Source: Clarkia xantiana subsp. parviflora (lineage: Eukaryota > Streptophyta > Magnoliopsida > Myrtales > Onagraceae). From it: a DNA stretch of 64,000 bases. The notes beneath the pieces were generated by a model. The model was not told where the DNA came from and made no database searches. It saw only the letters and a program-made list of their open reading frames with translations. A program made the position numbers and the translations under genes. The stretch lies in assembly GCA_036873135.1 (NCBI GenBank), contig JAPTYO010000010.1:20205772-20269771 (forward strand), in the 5' to 3' direction. Positions 35,651 to 49,100 of this stretch are shown here, in pieces. Numbering within the stretch: position 1 is the stretch's first letter; the number at the start of each line of letters is the position of its first letter.

Positions 35651-35973
35651 CTTTCTAACCCGTTGTTCGTTCGATCAATCCCTAGTATAGCTAAGCTAGC
35701 CAATGACTACTGTGTTTGCTTAAATGATTAGTTAGTGCAACAGTTGGTTTTTGGTGATCTATATATATATTTCATGCTGCTGGTTTTAGAGTAACTTACC
35801 ATGGACTGCAAATATTGCTGCTTGGAGCCCAAGAAATGCAATATTATTATCTCTTTTGTTATTTACGTTTGCCCTTTTGGTTCAAATTTGTACAATTTAG
35901 TTACTTATAGTTCAGAATGTTACATTGGGTTGTTATGGTTGAGTTTGCCCGTTACAGTTTAGTTATTTATTTA
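35651..35973. other. 3' flank of the PPR gene
   Basis: Likely 3' UTR and spacer. A short TA run lies at 35760-35770. It ends in the MULE target duplication. Confidence 0.6.
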
Positions 35974-36828
35974 GGGTTAAGAACACAATAAGCGCCTGGA
36001 TAATAGCCCATGTTGACGCGAAATGTCTGAATGTTCAAATGTTGATATTAAGGGTCTGAATTATCATGTTTGTTGTTTTTTGGTTTTCCGTCCGAATTTT
36101 CTATTAAATTTAAAAGAACCACGTGAAATGTTAGAATTACTCATTTGCAATTATTGTAACAATTTAGCTGTTTAATTAATGAAATATGAAATGTCTAAAA
36201 TACCCCTGCCCACTAATTATGCCCTTAAAGCCACCACGGCTCCGGCCACCGCCACCCCGACTCTGGCGACCACCACCCGGCTCCGGCGACCACCACCCCA
36301 GCTCCGGCGGCCACCACCCAACTCTGGCGACCACCATCCAACTCCGGCGACCGCCACAACGGCTCCGATTGGGCCCAAATCGGAGCTACCGGTCCCGATT
36401 GGCTCGATCGGAGCCAAAAAACTCCGATCGGAGCTCTGTGGCTCTAGTCGGAGCCACAGAGCTCCAGATCAGAGCTTTGTTGGCTCCGATCGGGGCCGGT
36501 AGCTCCAATTTGGGCCCAATCGGAGCCGTGGTGGCGGTCGCCGGAGCTGGGTGGTGGTTGCCGGAGCTGGGTGGCTTTAAGGGCATTTTCATCTTTTTCA
36601 GGCCAAGCATGTTAGGGGCACACTTTGGTCGGAGGGCATTTTCAGGATTTAAGTTTATTTTCGGTCACATGCCAAGCATGTGACAAAATTCCGTTAGTTT
36701 TAACGGCAAAAATTGACGGATACCTCTTATATCGTTGAAAATTCAGACTCTTAATATTAATGTTTGAACATTCAGACTTCTCCCGTCAACATGGGCCAAA
36801 ATTGAGGCCCTTCCTGTGTTCTTAACCC
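35974..36828. mobile_element. Non-autonomous MULE, 855 bp (M1)
   Basis: Bounded by GGGTTAAGAACACA and TGTGTTCTTAACCC and flanked by the 9-bp target duplication ATTTATTTA (35965-35973, 36829-36837). The terminal inverted repeats are long (AAATGTTGATATTAA inward on both sides). The core is GC-rich with CTCCGGC-GACCACCACC repeats and AGCTCCGATCGGAGC palindromes. There is no transposase. The 9-bp duplication points to Mutator-like elements. Confidence 0.93.
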
Positions 36829-36899
36829 ATTTATTTATGTTTCACACAAATGTATTTTTTTTAAGTTGGAGAAAAATTCCCATACTTATATATATATAT

Positions 36900-39800
36900 A
36901 TTCAGAAAAAACGGAAACCTACTCCTTTCATCCACCCAACTCGCGGACTTCGTCAAGGAGATCAAATTTCTCCATTCATTTTTATTCTATGCGCAGAAGT
37001 CCTATCTGCCAAACTCGGGAGGACGCATCAAAGGAATTAGGCCCAGCTCGGGATGTCAACCTATCAATCACTTATTCTTTGCGGATGATAGTTTCTTGTT
37101 CTTTGAAGCGTCTGATGCCAGCGTGGAAACGATCATCGACATCCTTACCCTTTACGCTAAAGAATCAGGACAACTCATTAACTTCGCGAAATCGAGCATT
37201 CGGTTTAGCAAAAAAATTTCCCAGGCTGATAGACTTCGGTATCGCACTAGGTTGGGTGTACGTGAAATGAGGGATGACGATTTATACCTTGGGCTACCCA
37301 TCGATTGGTCTACCCATAAAAAGGGAGTGGGAAACAGGCTTGTCGGCCGAGTCACTGGACGAATTTAGGGATGGATGAGTTCCTTACTTTCAACAGCTGG
37401 GAAAGCAGTTCTTATTCAATCAACTATTGCTTCCATTCCAACGTATGCCATGTCTTGTCTTCAAGTTCTTTTATCCTCTCTCGATCGGATTGAACAACTC
37501 ATACGAGCTTTCTGGTGGAAATCCTCGACATCTTCACATGGGATCCCATGGGTGGCTTGGTCTAAGATTACAGCCTCGAAGAAAAACAGGGGTCTAGGGT
37601 TCAGAGACCTTTGCCTTTTCAATAAAGCCCTTCTCCTAAAACAACTCTGGCGAATTCTAACCTCCCAAGACTCCTTATGGGCGTCAGCCATGCGTACAAA
37701 ATAGGGTTAAGAACCTATGAAAGGTCTGAACTATCACCCATGTTAACGGGAGAGGTCTGAAATTTAAAAAGTTAATAACAGAGGTCTGAAATTTCAATTT
37801 TGTTGATTTGAGGTTTTCCGTCCATTTTTAGGGTTAAATTTAACAGAATTGTGTGAAATGACATTTTTGCCCCTTTAATATTTTGTTTTATTTAATATCT
37901 TATTTAAGAAAATGTGAAATGACAATTTTACCCCTAAAGTCAAATTAAAACAACCCAACTCCGGTCACCGCCACCTGACTCCGGCCACCACCACCAACTC
38001 CGGCCACCACCACCCGACTCCGGCGACCACCACCTCGACTCCGACGCCCACCACCTCGGTTCCGGCGACCCGACTCCGGCCACCACCTCAGCAAAAAAGC
38101 TTCGATCGGAGCCAAAAAGCTCCAATCGGGGCCAAAAAGCTCCGATCGGAGCCAAAAAAGCTCCGATCGGAGCCAAAAAAGCTCCGATCGGAGCCAAAAT
38201 GCTATGATCGGAGCTTTGTGGCTCTGGTCGGAGCCACAGAGCTTCGATCTGGAGCTCTGTGGCTCCGACCAGAGCCACAAAGCTCCGATCGGAGCTTTTT
38301 GGCTCTGATCGGAGTCCAATCGAGGCCGGTGGCTCCGATTTTGGCCCAATCGGAGCCTTGGTGGTGGTCGCCGGAGTACGGTGGTGGTCGCCGGAGTACG
38401 GTGGTGGTCGCCGGAGTACGATTGGTGGTCGCCGGAGTACCGTGGTGGCTTCAAGGGCATTTTGGTCTTTTCACTCCAAGCATGTGAGGGGCACACTTGA
38501 TAGAAGGGCATTTTTGGAAATTTATTTTATTTCCGGTCACATGCCAAGCATGTGACCAACTTCCGTTAGTTTTAACGGAAAAAACTAACGGAGACCACTG
38601 TTATCAACAAAACAGAAATTTCAGACCTCTGTTATTAACTTTTTAAATTTCAGACCTCTCCCGTTAACATGGGTGATAGTTTAGACCTTTCATAGGTTCT
38701 TAACCCTACAAAATACCTCTCCCGGGAGTCTTTTTCTACGACTTCAGCTTCCTCATCCCACTCCCTTATGTGGAGAACCCTTCTAGCTCTACGATCTTAC
38801 CTACTGGAAGGCAGCAGATGGCGTATTGGATCGGGCGCCTCGATGAACTTCTGGACGGATCCTTGGGTGCCGAACCACCCTAATCTACTCAACTGGACCT
38901 GCCCAGGTGCTAGTTCAAGCAATATCTCAGTTGATCATGTCATTCTAACCTCTACCCGCCAATGGAACCTTCCACTGCTGGCTACCTTAGTTCATCCTTT
39001 TGCCCTGAATCTTATTCAGGATATTCCACTTCCATTGTTCCACACACCCGACAAACTTGTATGGAATCATACGCTTCAGGGACAGTATTCCGTCAAATCC
39101 GGTTATCACTTTCTCGTAACACAAAACCAAGACGCCCCTATGGCTTCTGCATCTACATCCCCTAGGATTGCTAGTCTTTCCTTTTGGTCCTCTCTTTGGA
39201 ACCTCAAAGTAGCACAAAAAATAAAGATGTTCATCTGGAAGGGATGTGTTAACGGCCTTCCCCTCGGTATCCACCTCCACCGGAGAATACGAACTGCCAA
39301 CCCTTTCTGCGTTTTTTGCAAACAAGTTTTCGAATTTTGGGATCACCTAATGTGGACATGCCCCTTCTCACAACGGGTTTGGTTTGCCAGCCCTTTCATG
39401 ACCCGAACTACCAACCTACCCTTCCGAAGTGTGCTTCAGTGGCTCTCATTTGGATAGTATAGATAGGACCTTGTCTGCCTCCCTTTTTAGGCTTAAATGC
39501 ATTATTATGTGGTCGATTTGGTTAGAACGGAACTTGGTCGTTTTCAATAATATTGTCCCGTCAATCGAGTCTGTAATTTTTCGCTTTAATCATCTGTCTA
39601 CTGATTGCATTCCTATGGTCACTCCTGACACAGGCACCCTTTGGAGCTCATCACCCAGGGCCTCCCTCCTCGGGCGTTCCCTGAACCCTCCCGGTTCGCG
39701 GACCTTCCACCCTTTTGAGTGTATTATAGTGGACGGAATCGTGGACAAGTTATCCGGATCTCTTTTTGGAGCAGCTGTGTATAGAGACTCTTCCGGTCAA

Positions 39801-40219
39801 GTTCAAGGAGCAGCGGTCCATACTCTCTCGGGAGTTGAGCCCCTGGTGGCGGAAGCTTTGGCGTTTCGGGCTGTCTGGTTTGATTCTCCAAATGCATTTT
39901 CCCGATACAAAAGCTCTTCACACGGACTCACAAGTTTTGCTGTCTTATCTTGTTTCGCCGGACTCATACCCTAGCTCTTTGTTTGGTCTTTTTACGGATA
40001 TTACCTAAACTCATGTCAGATTCTCGGATGTAATAGCTAGTTTTGTGGGACGCGCAGGGGTTAGTCTTGCGCATCGACTGGGAAAGAAAGCTGCCTCGAT
40101 TGGGCTTACAGGGTTATGGTTGTTCCCTAATCTCCCGATCGAGTTGCTTGAAGCCATGTCTTCGGTTGTAACCTGTTGTTGCTTAATTTATATATGTGCA
40201 TCGTTACCAAAAAAAAAAA
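36900..40219 (+). mobile_element. 5'-truncated LINE (L1 type), interrupted by a MULE
   Basis: Reverse transcriptase motifs RGLRQGDQISPFIF and FADD (about 37079-37090), then YLGLPI, TAGKAVLIQS and RAFWW. At 37703 the frame is interrupted by the MULE at 37704-38706 and resumes as KYLSRESF, then RWRIGSGASMNFWTDPW. A zf-RVT zinc-binding region (FCVFCKQ-x-WDHL-WTCPF, about 39300-39370) and remnants of RNase H (GAAVYRDSSGQVQGA) follow. A poly(A) tail lies at 40209-40219. Frames are broken at 37366 and around 39456. The 5' half is absent. Confidence 0.92.
37704..38706. mobile_element. Non-autonomous MULE, 1003 bp (M2), nested in the LINE
   Basis: Ends GGGTTAAGAACCTATGAAAG and its complement, flanked by the 9-bp duplication TACAAAATA (37695-37703, 38707-38715). 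The terminal inverted repeats extend over 100 bp. The core contains tandem CTCCGGCCACCACC units, a chain of GATCGGAGC/GCTCCGATC palindromes and GTGGTCGCCGGAGTAC repeats. Same family style as M1. Confidence 0.95.
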
Positions 40220-40509
40220 TGATAGCATGGAAATTAAACATGTGGAATTCACTAAATAATAACATTCTGAAAACATAAGATGCTGTAGACTAAACCGACC
40301 ATATGCAATGCATGGCTAAACATTGGAGCTAGCTATTAACCCCATATTAAGCCACCAATTTTTGTGCAAAATTTCTTCCCAGTTAATCAATCTAGACGAC
40401 GCTACGCCTACTCTGCCCAGAACCAGCCGCACTGGGGGTGGGGGGTTCTATCATCTATCCGGCCTGAAACCGACAACAATCTGGAAAGCTACACTCGAGG
40501 CGAGATAAG

Positions 40510-43500
40510 TTAGTAGGTCTTCTTTCTAACGACGGGCTTTTTCACTTCCTTTCTTGTTGCCGCAGCAAAACCCGAACCAGATGTTCCTATTGTGCCTTGA
40601 TACAACTCCTTCAACCTAAATCATAAAATATTATCAGTAAAATCTTTCACCAGAGTTGGAAAACAGAAAATGGGAAGACTTGAACTACAAGTTAACCTTG
40701 GGATACTGATGAACAAAAGGATCACAGAGACTCCAACAACCAAAGGCAAGACTGGTGCTGCCGTCAAATCCTATCCACGCCATCAAATAAACCGATTCAG
40801 ATTATCCCCTAGTGGCACAACGATTAAAGTTAAGAAGAATATCAAACCTGTTTGTTGTGATCCACATCAAACTTGTATCTGAGGGGACCGACGTGGATTT
40901 GTGGGTTCTTTTCCAAGTCAACCTCGATAATCTCAGACTCGAATCTGTGAGCAGATGAAGGAAAGTCGGTCCGGAGCTGAATGTAGTAGTGTTTACCCCT
41001 TGGAAGATCCTTCACCTGGAAGAAGTTGGAGAGTGGAAGTGGAAAGACCGATATTACCTTAGACGGGTCGGTGGCCGACTTAATCTCTACTTTTAGATGT
41101 GAGTGCAGTTCATCTCTCTTCTGCCCTCCTTCAACATGGCAACTTAGGATAGTCCTCTCTGCCTGTTCAAACACCACAAAGTCCATTCCTTTGATATCCT
41201 CTTTCTGGACCTGCTGCATATATCAAGGGGGTAAATTAGTGGAGCAACAACACCGTAAACAAAATTATGTCTGCACCCAGAGATTGTATTAACCTTGATA
41301 GAAACAGAATCTGGAGAAGCCCGCTCGATTCTGGTGCTTCCCAACTCATCCTTGCTCACTACTCTGATAACATATGTTGTGTCCGGAAGAAGCCCTCTTA
41401 AACGGAAGTTTCCGTATCCATCGGTTAATGTTGCTTCGTAGAAGCCTTTTGATTCTGAACGGGCTTCGACTGAAACTCCCTCCTTTGGCTGACCTGACAA
41501 CAGAGTTACCGTGCCCGTGGCACTGAAGGAAATACATAACACGATCATTAACTAATGCAGTAGATAACAACGGTTTTCTGGTACATAAAAATAGAGTATA
41601 ATACAAACCGATGAAGAGAATCCTCAACAGTTCTCATGAAATCTTTTTCTATTGTTTTCCTTGTTTCATTCATGTCTAATAACCTGTAATCAATTTTTAT
41701 TGTTTTCCCTTCTGTATTCTTTATTATCGACAAACTGAAAAATATATCATACGTCTAGAGCTGAGAAAACATATATGTTATGCATACAAAATTTTCATTG
41801 TTTAATATCACAATCAGTTAAAATGCAGATGGAATAACAAACATACAACCATGAAAGATAGGAGAGAAGTAAAAACCTGTATGCAACACGTGTTGCCTGG
41901 AAGACTATTTCTCTGGATTCACCAGAACCAAGTTCTATTGCTTGTGCTGCAGGTGAGAATGCATATTCCTTCAAGAGAGATACGAAAATTAGTGATTATT
42001 TATACAATGTGCTGGTTAACTAAACTTGGTTTTTTAAGCTTCTCATCATTTATAGTGATCGGAAAACTATGAGGTGAGAAAAGGCCTCTCCAACTATAAG
42101 CGATGAAATTCAATATCCTTTAAGTAACACAAAAAAATTAAAGATGCAACATTTGTAATACCTTAAGCAGAGGACGCATGTAGAAACTTCCAGGGAACAA
42201 GTTATCGAACAGGAAATGCCCACCAGCACTAGAGACAGAGTTGTTTCTATAACCATCATCACCACTCAGTGAAAGTAGAACAGAAGGGATGGGCTCATTA
42301 ACGTCATCCTTGGAATATACACGTACAGAGATCTGTCCGAGCTTCTGACAGCTAAAGGAATTCGGTCCGGTTTGCTTAATATGATAACCAGGCTGCACCA
42401 GAAAAGATTTTCAATTAGGACATGGAAGTTCAAGACAACAATAAATGCCAGGGAATAGAACTAAAAACTGTCTGAATTTTGACCTAAGTGTCAGTTTGGT
42501 GTCTCAATTCTAAATTGTTGTTGATATTTGGTGTCCCAATTTTCAGTTTTGTGCCTATTTGGTTTTCCGTTAGTTTTTGGGTTAAATTTGACAGACTTAC
42601 TTGAAAAGACAATTTTGCCCCTTTTTTTAAAAGGCCACCCACCCGACTCCGGCCACCCACCTCCAGCCACCCACCTCCAATCGGCCGTAATTGGCCTTAA
42701 TCGACCGGGAATCGGCCGTAATCGGTCGGAATAGGCCGTAATCGGCCGGAATAGCCCTAAATCGGCCGTAATCGGTCGGAATTGGCCTTAATCGGCCGTA
42801 ATCGGTCGGAATTGGCCTTAATCGGCCGGGAAAATGGCCGGAAATCGACCAGAATCGACCGGAATCCTAAGCCCTAAATCGGCCGGAATTGGCTGGTCGG
42901 GGGTACTTTTGGAATTTTGAAAATTGGCCGCTCACGTGACCACATTCCGTCCAATTTAACCCCAGAAATAGACGGAGACACCAAATAGCAACAGACATGA
43001 AACTTCAGACAGTCTTTGTAAACCTCAGACACCAAACTGACATATGGATCAAAATTGAGACAGTTTTTAGGTTCTTAACCCTAAATGCCAAGTAGAGCAA
43101 GTGAGCTTAGAAGAACTATGAGCAGATAGAACTCTTGTAAAAATGAAATAAGCACTATTCCAAACTTACCTTAGAACCCTCAACAATGTATGAGATATCG
43201 TCATACAGTGGCCCGGCAGTAAAGGAGCCATCAGTGTTCGTTGTAGTTTGAAGAGCCAATTCACCCTTCTTAAGTGGAGCATTGTCACTATTTCCTGCAG
43301 CTATGATTTTAATCTCAACACCAGCAAGAGGGGGTAAGACTGATCCTTCAATGTACAGCCCCAGCCGGCCAGAGAATGGAGCAATGGAAGATTGACACCC
43401 ATCATTGTTTACCGAGACCTACCAATAATAGGTTTCATCAGTTAACTATTTATTGTATGAAATATCTAGAAATAGACACTTGGCCAAAAACAATAAAACG

Positions 43501-46040
43501 TGGAACGGTGGAAAATCTGAATTGATGCTTACAAGCTGTTGCCGAGGGTAGAATAGAATCTTCTTCTCACCATCGTCCCTGAAATACACAGTTGTATTAC
43601 AGATGAAGCAAAGGAGAGGTATTTAACTGTAAAAGAAGCATGCATCACATGTAAGAGCATTAATCTTATGAACCTGGAATCTCTAGGTATGAATGTTATT
43701 TTATCTCCAACATTTGCCCATACAGTGTACTCGAATGTTGCACTTGTTTTTTGTCCATCCACATCGTGTGTAAGTTTTGCTGTCGTGCTGTCTATTGCAT
43801 TGCCACTGCTGCCAGCAATATCCACCAGGATGTCGTCGGGCAACTGGACTGATTTAGACACTACATTAATTTGTCCTTTCAGAAGATACTTCTCCCCCTT
43901 CAAATGGATAGCCTGTTCAAATAAAATTACAGAGACTGTCCTTAAAGAAGCATCCAAAGTGCTGCCAAAATTGAATCGAATGACAACCGCATAAACAGCA
44001 TACCGAAGGATTTGATGTATCGATCTTAACGGATGAACTTCCAAAGAAGATACATGAATCAATGAAGTGTAATTCATGGATACCAGGATATTCGACACAT
44101 ATTTGTTGAGGACCTTTCTGCACTTTCAAAGACAATTGATTTCATTTGGTATGTGAGATATCACATAAGTATTGGGATTCAAAGTTTCATGTAACAGTAC
44201 ATAACCTGTAATTTCAAACTAAGCGGTGAACCATTAGGCTGAGTCATAACGGCATCCACATCATGAGTAGAAATGATCTTGATCCAGTATCCTTTTTGAA
44301 CGAATACTACTCCTTTGACATCATCAGCACCAACATCAATAGCGATGAAGTTCTGCTCCCAGCACCAATCATCTTTCCCGGAATTTGCATTTAAGGAACT
44401 ATGTTTGACCTACAGAACAAGAATTTACAAAGAATAGTCTTTTGAATCATTAGTGCCAATTCATATAAAAGGGTAGAGAGAGAGATGATTTCCCCCCCTC
44501 AAAAGGTAACTTGAAAAGCGGAAACGTAGACTTACGTCAAGCCTATATTTTCCAGGAAAAACCTTAGGAAAGCTAAATTCACTGCTTTCATCAGTTAACT
44601 CCACCATCTTCCGTTCTTCATCACGTTTGTTAGCAAGTCTAGTGAGACTAACTGAGACAGATGATCCGCAATTCTCCTTACATACCACATTACCATGTAT
44701 ATTGACCATCGCCTAATTTAAGAAAGAAAAAATAAGATCACAGCAGACAAATCTCAGGTCCACACAAAGAACAATATTAAAGCAGGCCGTACTTAAACTT
44801 TAAAGCTTCACAAATAAGTGGTATCTTAAAACATATTACTGCACAATCACATTACCTGAGAAAACTCCAGATTTAGTACTGGACTTTTAACCACAACATC
44901 AATCTCGCGTGGCAAGAAAAGAAGTCCACTAACACTCGCGGTACTGGCCACAGCAGATAAGCGATATTCACCAGGTGGAACCTAAATCACACATGAGAAA
45001 CCAAGAGCTAAAGCACCCAAAAAAATGTATGACTAAGCATTATAAAGAACACATAAAGTCCGGAACTGCTGGACTATAATAGCATATTTACCCGAATAGT
45101 AATGATCTTATCCAAAAATACAATCTGATTATCATTCAATTCCAGTTGACCATTCAGAAGAGATTATAGAAAAATGTTGATTAATGATTAATCAGTCAAA
45201 CATGTGACTTACGCCAATTGGCAAATCAGTTTTATATAGGCTAACTACAAAAAGGATTAGTAAGCAATTTTTTTTTCAGTTCTTAACAGTATGAGTCAAT
45301 GGTCTAACTTCTAAGTACTCTTCAGTTGGCTAGCATTAGCAATAGCAATTCCAACTTGAAGACACAAGGATAGCCCCCTGTGCGGCGCAAGCGATTTTGA
45401 TTTATAGCATTGTTATCCATCAAAGTTCAATTAGGCATGACCTATCAACTTGTGTTGACATACCTGAAAACAGAAACTTCCGCTTTCATCTGTCTGTTTC
45501 ACTTGAGGTTTGACATTTTGTGGACCATGAGTCAGGGCTACCTGGTAAAAGTGAAATTGTCAGACCCCAATATCCACTTCAGTTACAAGAAACTACAAGA
45601 AATTACATTACATTACCTTTGCCGATTGACCCACTGCTACCATTCGAACTTTACCACAGACATCATAAGAAACTGCCTTAATATCTGCTATTGAAGCCAT
45701 ATTGGGCAAAACCTGAACAAATTTATAATGTTCAGTACATTGTATAAAGCTGATCCGTGAATAAGTTCCCATGTTATGTTCAGAATACTGGCATCAGCAA
45801 AAGAATATGAATGTCACAAATAAAGAATAATGACAGTATAATTTTAGGTACTAAACATACCAAGTATTCCTTTAACAGGCTGAACTTGTAATGTTCCTTT
45901 ACAGCTTCGATTGTGTAATGATTTGAAGTCACCTATCATAAATTTCACATAGAGGAAGGGACAAATATAAACACTAACAGTTATTATCATAGATCAGTTC
46001 CAAAACACAACTATAATTTGTACTGCTTTTCTGTTCATGC

Positions 46041-46116
<76 letters not shown>

Positions 46117-49100
46117 GATACTGCCCACTTGGAATTTGACATTCGATTAAATATAAGGGTTAATAACTAAAAAACTGTCCAAGGTTTACCCTAGGTTAAA
46201 ATTAGGTGTCTGAAGTTTGAAATGTTAAAATGGACTGTCCCAAGTTTCATTTTTGTTGAAATTTAGTGTCTTTGTGCGTCTTTTCATCTCCATTCAATCA
46301 TTTCCATCAACCCACCAACCCACTCATAATCCATCACTCATTACTTTTTACAAAATCGTCAAATTTCATCTAAAAATTGAACATTAAAAAAAAAGTTTCT
46401 AGAAGAGTTGTGTGGAGCCATTTTCCAAGGACAATAGAGCGAGATTTACTAGCCCGGATGTGACCAACTTTCTATGTGACGGTCTCGGCAAGGTGACGAG
46501 CAGGGAGTGTGTACGAGAGCTCGAATTTGACAGACAGTTTCGTCGAAATTGACTACTCTAAAGTAATCACACCGAGACACCAAATTTCAACAAAAATGAA
46601 ACTTGGGACAGTCCATTTTAACATTTCAAACTTCAGACACCTGATTTTAACATAGGGTAAACCTTGGACAGTTTTTTAGTTATTAACCCTAAATATAATG
46701 CACAAAAGAAAACATATGATCATGCAAATATCAACTCATGTTCTATGAAAAAGTACACCTACGGAAAAGTTTTAAGGCAACAAAATTAAAATAAAAACGT
46801 AAACACACAATGTCATAGTATTATAGAAAAACAAAAGTCATACCTGGTCAAGCTTGTAATATCCTTGCTTGTCAGTGATCGACCTTTCTTGACCATCAAC
46901 TATAATCTTGACACCATCCACACCCATGTCATTTCCATCAATAACACGACCTCCAACAGAAAACCCAGTTACCTGTACAAAGGTAAAAGCAAACTTGAAA
47001 TGCAGTTTATCGTGGAAAAGTATCAAAACACTATGTAAAGAGCAGAACGATTTCGAAAAGATAAAAGCTTCAATAATAATTGGCATTAGCTCAATCTTCT
47101 AAAATATAATAATACAGTTTAATTGTACTTCCTTCAGCTCATATCAGAATGCCAATTATCATTGATCATGGATTAGAGGTATCAAATAAGTACAAGTTTT
47201 ATGTGAACTTAATCGCTTGGGTCTACCAGCATCTACACTCGACACCAATAATCTTAAGTTTACCTCACCACCCACACACAAAAGGACAAAAGAAATCCTT
47301 CACACCTCTACTTGCATATTGCACATATATACCATAAGCACGAAGCGGTAATAAGAAACCACACTCAAAGAGAAGGTTGAGTTTCTTACAAGCACAAGGG
47401 AGAAGGCAAGGGAGTAATCAATATATTGCTAAAAATGCTCAGGTATATATGTCGATAGTAGGGATCTCGTCAACTTGACAGTTAGCTCTAAGAGCTAAAC
47501 ATATGAAGAGAACCTTTTTATAAGCAGAAGTCTATTTTAAGCTATAACCCTGAAGCAACAAAGTCTTACCTGGAACTTTTGAGGAATAGAAACATGCTGA
47601 TGCTTGACAGAGATTGACTGGATAGGAGGTGAAACATCAAATACTGTGTTTTCACCCTTGTAAAAAGGCTTCAACTTGTATGTGCCTGTATTTGTTGAAA
47701 ACTGATTATGATCTCAGAAAGAGTGCAATAGCAATTAGCAAATATATCTACTTCCACTCAGCAAACAAAATGATTTCCTAGACAAACGAATTGTTAGTTG
47801 ACCATGTGGAGACATCTTTTCTTGAAAAATCATCTAATACTTAAAAAGCTCAAAGTGATAGCTGGAGAGGCAGAGCTCAACGAATGGTAACATACACCAG
47901 TACTATAAGAAAGGTGTATCAGCTTGCATATGGAATACGAACAGACAAGGACTTGATATATATGAAAATAATAAGCAACTTTTGACACTTTTGACATATT
48001 ATATAATGCGGTTCCCAAAAATATTATCGTTACTCCTCGTCATTAGACTAAGCTCCTCTAGAGGATAAGCAAAATCAAATACACTAATTGTATTATAACC
48101 AATAGTTTTCTATGGCCAAGATTATAATCAATCAATAGTTTAAAAGCTCAGACAAGAGAAGAGCAAATAATGAGAAGAAAAAGGTAATCAGCATGCAAAA
48201 AGGAAAGAGAGACTTACCACAGGGTAGAGACTTGAACGAGAATGTCCCATCAACATCCGATATAGTATGACAGAGAGATCCTTCACTAAATGTATCATCA
48301 ACGTCTTTGTGGCAGTTTACATTCACAATATCATCAGAGTACAGATACATATGGACTCCCAATATCGGGTTCCCCTAACCAAAATAGATTATTTCCATCA
48401 CTTATAGTGTGAGCGATATACAAGAAAACATAATAGAAGACCATGTCTAAGAGAATAAAAGTCCAGCTCATAACTCAATTTTCCTTGGGAAAAATTGTGG
48501 ACTTGGAAGAGTCCAGATGGGCAGGGGTCACTCAAATCATAAGAGCAGCTCATCTAACTATTATATCTTGGGATGCAGTGACCCTCCATGGCAACAAACA
48601 TAACATTTCAAGATCAAAACAAGGGGAAGTGGATATCAATGGAACAACACGTGGCTACTGGTGGGACTCGTATCCAACTTTAATGGTTTTCTTTTGAGAA
48701 CCTAGACGGCACCAACCTGAAACTTGGACTACTTCACACAAATAACGTATAGAAACAAGAATTCTACACATGTTTCTGCCCAAAGATTTACCTGTGCAGC
48801 AACAGACCCATGGATATCATAACCAGGAACGAAAAAGATGTCATCTACCGCGCTATTTCCAAATCCCAGTTCGACCTAAATAAAGGAAAAATGTGTAAAT
48901 ACACATATTGATCATGGGTAAAGTACAAGAAACATGCTTATATATGACATCAATATTAAAGAATTGAGTCAGCCCATTGTCTTTATATTTCAAATCATTC
49001 CATCATAATGAGTTCTCTTTTTTACTCTAACAGATATGAAACTATACCAAATGGTACGAAATTCTTAAGTACACAGAAATGGTAAAATGTTTAACCTCCG

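Noticed and set aside
36179..36683. Proline/threonine-rich ORFs in MULE M1
   Set aside because: Overlapping frames on both strands, produced by the CTCCGGCGACCACC repeats.
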